33,952 nucleotides of DNA. It comes from Saccoglossus kowalevskii. Lineage: Eukaryota > Hemichordata > Enteropneusta > Harrimaniidae. The notes under the pieces were generated by a model. The model saw only the letters and a list, made by a program, of their open reading frames with translations. It was not told the DNA's origin and ran no database searches. Shown one piece after another: positions 12,753 to 24,700 of the stretch. Location: contig NW_003137828.1 in assembly GCF_000003605.2 (NCBI RefSeq), positions 701,864-735,815 of the forward strand, in the 5' to 3' direction. Every line of letters begins with the position of its first letter. The first letter of the stretch is position 1. Both the position numbers and the translations under genes were made by a program.

Positions 12753-15700
12753 ATAACATGATGTATAACGAATATATAAAATTTGAATATAATCAGTCAA
12801 AGCATTTAAGAGATAGCCACCATTTGGCCACTTTGAAAAGGATCATCAATCCAATATATCCGTATATCTATGAAATGATGTATAATGAATATTACAAATT
12901 TGAATATAATCAGTCAAAACAAGTCAGAGATATGGGTCTAGAAGCCCATTCATTAAAACAAAATGTCCGCCAGACAGCCAATTTGAATCCGATCTGAAAA
13001 ATAAATGATGTGCATCAGAAACTTGTACCGGGTAATGTCTAATATAAGTACCAAGTTTGAACGAATTCCATCCATAAATGCCAGAAACGCTTGATATTTG
13101 ATGATTTTTTAGCAAAAAAATGGCCACCATTTGGCTATTTTGAATAGGATCGTCAAACCAATATATCTGTCTATCTATGACATGATGTATAATGAATATT
13201 TAAAATTTGAACAAAATCAGTGAAAGCAAGTCAGACATATGGCATGAGAACCACATTCATTAAAACAAAATGGCTACCAGTCGACCATTTTAAATCTCAT
13301 CTGAAAAACAAAATTATGTGCGTCAAGGTCCCGTAATGTCTAATGTATATACCAAGTTTGAACAAAATCCATCTGTAAACAGCCGAGAAATGCTTGATTT
13401 TGATGATTTTTAGCACAAAAAAGGCCGCCATTCCGCCATCTTGAATCAGATCGTGAAACAAATTGACGTGCATATGTATAATATCATGTATGATGTATGT
13501 GTGGAGTTTGATTGTAATATTGGTTTAGGCATTTCTAAGCACGCACAGAGGTCAAAACATAAGTCCCCGTTTTTTTAAATTGAAAATAATGTTATATGAA
13601 ATGACCGATATAATGTTTGTTTGTTTATTTATTTAATTATTAAAGCGTGATGTTCGTCCCGCAGCACGTGTTCGAATTCCATGTAAATAAACAATGTATT
13701 TTACATGCGTTGTATACGTCGCTATGAGTCCCATATCGAACAGGACGCGGCACAACGACTGTCGCCCTTTAATACTATAATTATATATTGTTATATTTTG
13801 TATTTATATATTTAATATTGTACTTTGGCAACAATAAAAAAAGCAATATTGAATGAGGCTAATGCATGATTCAGGAAATTAAAATTTCTTTACCTTCTTT
13901 CACTAGACTTACACATGTGCCCTGTCAATATGTCAATTATATGCACATACAATATAACCTATTATTATACATCTGTCACTGTAACGCTACAGGTCACAGC
14001 GTGCCGTAATTTTGCAGTATTTTGAGGGGTATTTTCATCCTACCATATTAGGAAATGTGAATTCCAAATATGGAATGACTATGCACTTAAGCTTCCTCTG
14101 CTGCGCGCAGCTGCTTGTCGGTCAATCCGCTCATTGTGCATACTTTGAGGTATCCTCGTAATAACCTCATATTATTATACATGTTTTACTAATAAAATGG
14201 AGTACTATTTGAGGTGCATCTTGAATAGAAACCGAATAAACCAAAAAAATGCACTTATTGTATACTAGATCATTAATATATGACCATCTAGATACACCTG
14301 ACATTTAGGTAAATGCATGCAAAAAGGTATTGTGGTGTACATTACAAGAGAGATATTATTCACTATTTCTAGTCCAGATCGGCTTCTAATTCTAAAAATG
14401 GGTAACACATAACAAATAAATTGATAATTTGGTGTATTTCTTGGACAATTAATATTTAGTAATTCTGGACCCTGAATATGCTATATGATTGAAGCATGGA
14501 TGAGTACCATAAAAGCTACTATGTACATGTACCTTTCCGGTTGCATCTTGTACATTTTCATAAGATTTGCATCATCTCCATGTGACTTTGCAGAAGCCAC
14601 ATACTTCTGATGTATCTCATCTCGTTTCATAGTTACATCTATACTTGGCTGGGTAACGCCAGAACTATCCACGTAGGAAAATGGACCCTTGATGACAGTG
14701 CTCTTACTATCATCACATTGTACAATACCTGTAACATGGAGCAACCAAAAAAACAACTATTAGTGAGAGGAGAGTGTGTCAATGTTGTTGTGGTGAGCTA
14801 TCTGATTCTATCTACTGTAAAGGGGGTAATTATTCACTGGGTTTTAATTTAGCTTATTTCGCTGACTGGAAAATGCGCTAATTTAAAACCCAGTGAATAT
14901 GTAAAATTTACCATAGAACACATTACCTAAATGACAAAACCGTGAACTTAAAACCCACTGAATATGCCTGAAATGGTAAATCAGTGAAATTTAAACCCAG
15001 TGAAAATTAGTCATTTTACAGTATCATTTCCACTGCATTGCATTGCAAAAAAATTACTATTAACAATTAAAATTTTCGAGGAATGACTGGAACTTTTCAG
15101 ATTTTATTTAAGAAATGAAGGATTCTGTGATGTCCATTATTGCATGTTAAATATCACCACAATCAGAATTAGAGGTTTTTATGATGTCACAGTTTTAACA
15201 TTATCACGTTATGTAATGTAAACCCCTATACACAATAACATTCATTTTAACCTAAAAGCTCCTAAATTTAACAACTGTAAAATACTATAATATTAATCTT
15301 CGTTGAAAAGACTTTTTTGGTGTTTTGTATGGAATTTTTATTACCGTAAAATCTGTATTAGAAGCCGCATCCCTAATAGAAGTCGCACCCATTCTTTTTG
15401 AATAATTGAGAATCTAAAATTCACCATTTCTCATATGTGTAGATGCTCTAATAGAAGCCGCATCCCCTCTGTTGCATTGTACCATTTTAATAGAAGCCGC
15501 GGCTTCTAATACAGATTTTACAGAGTAATGTTTGATGAGTTGAATGTATAATAAAACAAAAAGTATATTTGCTTGATTTATTTTGCATTGCAAAATCATC
15601 CCCTCATGCAGTGAAAATAAATTCCAAGCAAAAATAAAAGTATTTTACAGTAAATTTGTTTAATTCGGACAGTGGTGATTAATAACAACAATAATGCCCC

Positions 15701-18700
15701 CCCCCCCCCCAGTGTCATATTGGATTCTGAGAAGGACTAGAGCCTATTATTAAAGAAATGATATCCCTGCCCAAGTTCTGTTAATCCTCACTTAATAACA
15801 GGCAGTGCTGTACTGCAATTAACACCCCAAACTGTCAAAAAAATATATAAACTTGCAGGAGTACGCATAAAAATAAAAGAAACCAAGCATGTGATTAGTG
15901 CACCGTGAGCAAATGACACTCATAAGTAAATGAAATGCGAAAATATACGATCATGGACAATTCCGACTGAACTGAACTGCACGTGGTACCCAGCAACCAA
16001 TGAGAACATAATTTCACAAATACGATAGGTAGGTGAAATTATCATAGTTGTTGTATTACCGGGTATCTTAAATTACATCCTGGTATTATAACATATATTT
16101 TAAAAACAGCATACAGTAAATGAAAGTAAATTACTAATTTCAATATTGGGATGTACATTTGTAACTTACATGTATGAACAAATGAAAACACAAAATTTGT
16201 AGAAAACATTGTTTTTTACTTCTTTGATTTGTAAATAGTGTAAGTCATAAGTAAGTCATAAGTTTACATTTTTGCTAACCAGCATGTATGTCTGATAACA
16301 AATGTCACATGATGACATAGACTCATAAGTTGTTTTATTAACACAGGAATACACATATATATATTTAATAACAAAAGCAGTGAACAACATCCTTATTTTA
16401 ACTTCAAGTGCAAACAAACCAGTACCTACCAACCAATCACTGTGCAGAACAGAACGTAAATAAGTACATGTTCGTTTCATTACACCAAGATCAACAATAA
16501 ATATCAATAAATTATTAATGCGTTTAAAGCGAGAGGGTCGATCGTCACCAGTGCAGGCGCGGAAATTGAGTCCCAAGCGAGAATAACAACCCACACTAAA
16601 AACGCAAAGACTCATAAGTAGGCGCTTGTTTGTGAACAATGACACGCTATGGCCATCTGACGGATATGCAGGTGACGACTCCCCCACTTTAAATAATAGT
16701 AATACTCACCATAAATTGTCCATGAGTAAAACTGATGTGGAGAAGTGATGTTGATGTTTTTTGTAATCGTATCATAGAAACCATTAAATCTGACACCGTA
16801 AGCCCAGGGGAGATCTAAAATCACTTCATTGCCTCCAAGATGAACGATACCAATATAACTCGGGTCATTATCACCAAAATCACATAGGTAAAGACCAGAC
16901 AAACCATTGCGTTCCAAAGTTGCATTGAATAAACCAACCAGAGAACATCTCTGGTACCCTGGATACAAAATGGTAAACTGTAGAATACTTTATTTTCGCT
17001 TGGAATTTATTTTTGCTGAAAGAATGATTTCCATGAAAATAAAATCCAGCAAATATACTTTTTTTTCTATATTTCACGTTAAACTCATCAAAAATCAGTG
17101 AAAATAAATTCCATACAAAATGCCAAAAAAACCTTTTCAGCGAAAATTAATTCCAGCGAAAATAAAGTATTCCACAGTATATGGTTATTTTGCTAAAACT
17201 AAAAATAATGCGAGTATGTGTTGAATTCCATTAATGAATATAGACTGGACAGACTTATAAACATTTGAACACAGTTGAGCTTGAATTTGGAAAATGTAAT
17301 GGAGTTCAGAAATATGTCAATTGTTTTATCAAAGACTAAGATAAGGCATGCAATTTTGACAGCTATGTACAGTGATATCCAACGGAGTGTCATTCGTCAC
17401 TGTGAGGTTGTCACGATCTGTATTCACAAAGGTACACGTAGATGATACACATTTTGAAAATGTGCAAAGATACCAGAAAACCAGCCTGAAATGAACACCG
17501 ACTAATTCATACACAATAAATACAAAATTCTAGAAATTTTTGCGATGTGATTTTGTCATCTCACAATTCATGTGACTACTTCAATTCTCACGAGATCTTC
17601 CTCCCAGACCACACTACTTGCATTCATGTACCCTTATATTATAAATCTTTGATGTTATAATAATACTTTTAGCTCTGCTTTTAGGCTCCTCCAAAAATGG
17701 GAAATACTTCCCATAAATGTTCACATATTTTGCCTCAATATTTGTTTCTTCTCTTTAAAATGTAGTTTTAAATATCATGTAACTAACAAACATTATACAT
17801 AAACCAATCATAACATTGATGATAATTTCAATTATGTATTGTGAATTTTTTTTTTTTTACTGAATTTTCACAAAAAAACCAGACAATGTCTTTAGTAAAT
17901 CAACTCACCTACTCCAGGCACTTCACTATTCCCTGCATCAGCTTTATGTGCGTAGTTTCCCTCTAGACGATACCCTTGATTAGTGACAATAGCGGAGATT
18001 TCACCAACCATCATATAATCCTTTTCTTCCCATGTTCCCTCTGTGTGCTGAGTCCATTCACCGCGATATTCAAACTTGATAGTTACAATACTGTTTTTGA
18101 CTTCACCTGAGATTTTCCACTCATGTGTACTTTTACCAGTTATCTAAAGCAAATAAAAGTATATGCTGAACAACGTCTGTAAACCGCTTTAGTTTCGCGA
18201 AGACGAATTTTTCCAAATCACAGCCAATCTTTATCCAATTCACCTCATGGCTAATTTAGATAATTAGAATAGTCTTAGTAATTTGTATCGTCAGAAAATT
18301 TAATATAAGGTCTCAGTCCATTACAACAATAGAAATTCTTGAGGATTGAGGAGAGATTAACGAGCAATTTTTTGCAGAGCAGTATTCCAAGACATTCAGC
18401 AATTATTATGAACTGCTTTCAGCAACTTAAATGGAACATTTTTAAAACCACTTGTCAAATGATATTCAAAATTAAAATTCACCAAATGTGATATAATCAA
18501 TATCATAAATAAATTAGCATATTTGACAAATTTGCCCAAAAAAACAATAGCCACAAAAACAGTTGAGTATCTATTTGCATATTTGGTGATTGGCAGAAAC
18601 AACATTAATTCACTATTATCATGCAGCTCTTACTTTGGTGCCATCTTGTTGAAGTAAAACAAAAAAGTCTTTGACCAGTGACTGACCAGATCTCTCATCG

Positions 18701-21700
18701 GTTACAATGGCCTGACAACACCACAATCCAGTTAAATTCCAGTCAGTTTCCTCTCTTGCATGATGACGAATTACATCTGAGAATTATCAAGATAATTGTG
18801 TGAAATGTTACTAATTGCCACTGAACATGATTTCGTCAAAGTTAAACAGATGTGGAAATTGTTTTTTTTATGCATGTATCACACATAACATGGGTGTATA
18901 GATCAGGTGACAGGGTTGTATGGATCAGGTGACATGATTGTATGGATCATGTGACATGGGTAGATGGATAAGATGACATGGGTGTATGGATCAGGTGATA
19001 GGGATGTATGAATCAGGTGACAGGGTTGTATGGATCAGGTAACATGCACGTACCGATCAGGTGACATGGGTGTATGGATCAGGTGACATGAGCGTATGGA
19101 TCAGGTGACATGGGTGTATGTATTAGGTGACATGGGCATTGACGCTGCAGGTCGGCGTCTTCTACACCGATCTGATGCATATCGCGCAAGGTGTGTCGGG
19201 AGTTTGTTCGAAATTTCGAACGTTTCGAAGTCCATCATCGATTTCCACGTATTTTACGGATATATTAAATCGTTTCAGAGACCTGTTTACTAAATAATGA
19301 TAAATGAAACTTAGAAAACTTGTAAGAACAAACTGGGCCCAAATTGCGCAAATTGCAATAAGTTTACGCTGCTAGAGTCTGGTTCGAATGGAGTTCTACG
19401 CGTGATTTTATTGCGCTCAAGAACGTTCTATTTTCGAACTAGTTGAAACCGGAAATAACGCAACTACTTTCGAACTTCAAACACAAATTTGATTATCGTT
19501 ATTATGTGTTAGTTTCTGTTGTTTCAAAGATTGAATTATGTATGACAATAATATTTCACTCTATAAACAATGTTTCACTAAAATATGTGATTCAAAGGCA
19601 ACCCAAATTGTAAAAATCAATATCAAGTTCCGCGTATAAACACTGTTGTAAAGAGGCGGCGGAGCGTAATTTTAGCCAAAATCGGCTAGTAAGGCGTCAT
19701 ATGACACAGGTTTGTGCTGGGACAGCGCTTCCGGTGACGACACAACGGTGACATGGGCATATGGATCATGTGACATGGTTGTATGGATCAGGTGACATAA
19801 GTATATGGATCAGGTGACATGGGCGTATGGATCAGGTAACATGGGCAAATGGATCAGGTGACATGGGCATATGGATCAGGTGACATGGGTGTATGGATCA
19901 GGTGACATGGGTGTATGGATCAGGTGACAGGGTTGTACGAATCAGGTGACAGGGTTGTACGAATCAGGTGACAGGGTTGTATGGATCAGGTGACATGGGC
20001 GTATGGATCAGGTAACATGGGCGTATGGATCAGGTGACATGGGCGTATGGATCAGGTGACATGGGTGTATGGATCAGGTGACATGGGTGTATGGATCAGG
20101 TGACAGGGTTGTACGAATCAGGTGACAGGGTTGTGCGAATCAGGTGACAGGGTTGTATGGATCAGGTGACATGGGCGTATGAGGTGACATGGGTGTATGG
20201 ATCAGGTGACATGGATATTATTTTTCAGTTTGAACTAAATAAATCTAATCAGTTTTATTTACCTGCTAATTCATTAACACGAGTCTGCAATGTTTTTTGT
20301 AGAGGATCATGAAAGGAAGCCATATTAATGAAGTTGGTGTTTGACAATGAGTAGGCGATGTTATCAGGTATTTTGTCCAACACCCTGGGTGTACAGCCAC
20401 TTCTGATGACAGGTACGATGATAGTTTCACCACTATTGAATCTCTCAGCGGCTCTTGTCAAATGACGCACTACGTTCTCATCTCTGGCAGTACTGTCACT
20501 GTAAATCACTACAAACACTCTAGAATCATGAACCTTGTCAACATCAGTAGTGACTTTTATTCCTCGTTTTTCTAATATCTTGGCCAACATTTCCGCATAT
20601 TCCATATCCTCGTCGGTAGCGGCGATACTCGCTTCATATTCATCAGATGGCAGAGGTTTGCCTGACCATGCTGGTTTTTTACTTGATTTTATTTTGCTTT
20701 CCATTTCTTTGATGGTTCCCTGAGGTAAAAGCTTTGATTTCAACATTTCTTGCCATTTACTCTCAGCGTCTGTAAAAGCAAAACATTTACTTCAAAAACA
20801 TGCACTATATAATTCTGGTCTCAGTCTGGTTCATGAACTTTGCTAAAGAACAGATTTAAAGGCTTGAGTATGAGATTCAGTGTATTCAAAAACACAAAAC
20901 ATGTATTAACCGATTTACGAATCAAGGACAAAACCGTTCCGAAATTAACACTAAAGATGTAAGTTTGTGTTACGATCATTTGACAATTCGTATGACTTCA
21001 ACTACACTGGTATTGAAAATGTCAGACAATGTGACCTGGCTGACTACTCACTCCAAATGCATCAATCCGCCATTTCAGAACCAGGTTTTGGTAAAATTCC
21101 ACTAAACCTAAGCCTAAGAATGGTTTATTCAGGTAGTACTGTAAAATACTTTATTTTAGTTGGAATTAATTTTTGCTGAATAGACTTTTGGGTGTTTTGT
21201 ATGAAATTTATTTTCACTTATTTTTGATGAGTTGAATGTAAAGTATAGAAAAAAATGAATACTCGCTGGATTTTATTTTCAATGAATTATTCCTTCAGCA
21301 ATAATAGCGAAAATTAATTTCAAGCGAAAATAAAGTATTCTACAGTATAATAAAACGTTACAGTCGCCAAGCAACGTATGTTCAAATTTTAGGTATACCC
21401 TGTATGCATCACTATGGGTGACGAGATGACTGTAGCGCTTTAAATAAAACAGTACAGAAAACAATCCTACCATCCCTTGCTGAAAGTTGTTTTCAAAATA
21501 GAGAGAATTACGTTACGTTACGCCTATATGGAAGTATTTTGATACAAATTATTTTCTCACCAGTCTCATCAAATTTCTCAACTCCAGTTACAACTTTCTT
21601 ATGTTCAATTTTCTTGAATTTTCCTCTGGGTTGATCTGGTATATCCTGAGACTTGGCTACGTTCGACTTGGCACCAGCAACGCCTTCCAGGGGTTTGATT

Positions 21701-24700
21701 TGGGTAGCAAAGACCCAGCCATCTAACTCAGGTGGCATTCCATCACAGTGCACTTTAGCTACACCATCACCCACATTCAAAACAGTCGCTGCATACCAGT
21801 TACCATCTGCCCAAAGTATGTTTAATTGACAGCCTTTCTTGATCTGTATAAGCAAATAGGAGTCAGAAATACATGTCGATAAAACTTGATTTTAAGAACT
21901 TGTATCCATGGTAACAGTGTTATAGTGTTTGTAACTAAGAGATAAATGTCTGTTAGGGTTTAGCAACTTAATAAATAAGAGCAAAAAAAATATTCTTTTC
22001 ATTCAGAAATATAATTATTGATTTAATAATAATAATTTGTTTCACTTATATTGTATTTTTTACAATTATCATTATAATTGATCATGAGTGCATGACAACA
22101 ACAAAAAACAAAATATTCAGCAATGAACAAAATGAAATAAACACTATTTATATGGTCATACATTTATACAAATGCTTTTAATTAATTGACAAGGCAGTTT
22201 TTAGTATTGAAATTGACTATATCAGGGATGTATTGTATTTGGATTTGGAGTGTAGATGTGGTGCACAAACGACAAACTCTCTATCGCCACATATTACAAA
22301 TCTAGACCTGGGTACTGCAAAAACACACAGTAGACAGTTGGTAGAAAATACAGTTTTACCCCCAGCTGCATCATTTTCTTTTGCTTCACTACCGAAAAAA
22401 TAATTCGGTTTCAAAAATATATTCCATTGATTGGCAATACGAGTGCCTTAAAAACAACCAACACAATAGCCAATACAAGCTTAATAAGTCAAGAGTGATG
22501 TGAGAGAATCTTTTTTTCCTCAAAAACATAACAAAAGTAATCAATTTAGGACTTTTTTGTCAAAATATTTTGTTGAAGAATGCAAAAATTTCCATAAGAA
22601 GACAGGTTGAAATATAATTATTTCATGAAAACAAGCCATTGATCAAATCAAAGATAAACACAGTCCTTGTTTGAAAACACCATACATTCTAAAGGGTAGA
22701 TTAGGTATGAAAGAAAACAGCAATGATCAATGATCTAAAAAAAGCAACCCTATTCAAATGTCAAATGAAGTTGGCGCAGTTTATATGATGGCAGATTACA
22801 TCAGTTGAGTGGTGTTAAATTTCTTTCGTGTTATATTAAGGTCAATACAAGATATACTGTAAAACATGTCTTTTTCGAGAGAACTGATTCGCTTATTTAA
22901 GATGTCGCTAATGACTTTATTATCAATTCAAAATGGCCACCAAACAAAGAAATCAACAATGACAAGAGAGATTCGCTAAATCAACATTTCGCTATTACAT
23001 CATTTTACCAAAATTCGCTAAAATTGCATGCCGCTTTTTCAACATGTTTCACAGCATGTGATTAGTATCTATTATTACTGACACTCAAATGTTAGACATC
23101 ATAAAAACAGGATCTAGTTTATTCATGATTTTTTGGTGTCTTCAATGTGGTTCTAGCATAGTATACATAAAAACAAAATGGCCACCAATCGGCCCTTTTT
23201 AAAGCAAACTAAAAAACAAATGTCATATGCAATAAGATTCCATAATGCACAATGTATGTATCAAGTTTCACAAACTCCATCTATACACAACAGAAATCCA
23301 ATTCTGAAGTGGCAGAAATGCTTAATTTTGATGATTTTTAACCATTAAAATGACTCCCATTTGGCCATCTTGAAATGGACTGTAAAATAAATGCATGTGC
23401 ATATGTGTGACATGATGTACATGAAAAGTCAAGGAATGTCAGAAATATGGATATTAAAACGAAATTTTTCAACACATCACCAGTTGGCCATTTTGAATCC
23501 AATCTGGAAAAAAAGTTACTATATATTACTTGTTAAGAAAAATATCTATACATACCACTTTTGGATCCGAACCAATTCTTTGTCCATTTCGTAATTTACA
23601 TTTCTCTGGACTAACGCATTCATCGTACTGATCACCCCAGCCATCATAGGTTACCTAGTGTTCCAAATAATAACAAATATTTACAAGCCATGCATGGCAC
23701 AGTCCCCGTTAGTTATCAAATTTAAGATATATAGTTTTGTTTATAGTAATATAGCTGGAATATAACCATGTCAGGAATATGATTTTTTAACATTAAAATG
23801 ATTGACATTTGTATCTGATCGTCAAAAAAGTACTTGTCCATATTGAGAGATATTGCTCTGGAACAGCATTCAAAATCAGCCATTTTGAATACATGTATAT
23901 ATATAACATGATGTATAACGAATATATAAAATTTGAATATAATCAGTCAAAGCATTTAAGAGATATGGCTCTAGAAGCCCATTCATTAAAACAAAATGGC
24001 CGCCAGACAGCCATTTTGAATCCGATCTGAAAAATAAATGATATGCATCAGACACCTGTAATGTCTAATGTATGTACTAAGTTTGAACAAAATCCATCCA
24101 TAAATGCTTGATATTTGATGATTGTTTAGCACAAAAAAGGCCACCATTTGGCCATTTTGAATAGGATCGTCAAACCAATAAATCTGTCTATCTATGACAT
24201 GATGTATAATGAATATTTAAAATTTGAACATAATCAGTGAAAGCAAGTCATAGATATGGCACGAGAACCACATTCATTAAAACAAAATGGCCGCCAGTCG
24301 GCCATTTTTCAATCTTATCTGAAAAACAAAATTATTTGCATCAAGGTCCCATAATGTCTAATGTATATACCAAGTTTGAACAAAATCCATCTGTAAACAG
24401 CCGAGAAATGCTTGATTTTTAGGATTTTTAGCACAAAAATGGCCGCTATTCGGCTATCTTGAATCAGATCAAGAAACAAATTGACGTGCATATGTATAAT
24501 ATCATGTATAATGTATGTGTGAAGTTTGATTGTGATTGGTCCAGGCATTTCTAAGATACAGGTCCGGACGCACGCACAGACGCACGCACGCACGGAGGTC
24601 AAAACATAAGTCCCCGTTTTCGGACTGCGTCACATGACAAAAAATTCTTAAAATTAATTAAAAGGTTGAATAGTTTGTACAATGGAGTCACTTATTGGCA

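Noticed and set aside
16256-16687. 143-codon minus-strand open frame
   Set aside because: Sits in the intron after exon 11 and has no recognisable domain; exon 11 joins exon 12 in phase without it.
17329-17514. Candidate extra exon between exons 10 and 11
   Set aside because: It has an acceptor-like TTCATTTCAG, but read in phase it hits a stop after about 20 codons, and exon 10 joins exon 11 in phase without it.
19320-19420. tRNA-like B box (GGTTCGAATGG) in the block inside the minisatellite
   Set aside because: No matching A box at the usual distance and no cloverleaf could be drawn.
18888-20215. CRISPR-like regular repeats
   Set aside because: Units are contiguous with no unique spacers, and the genome is eukaryotic; this is a minisatellite.
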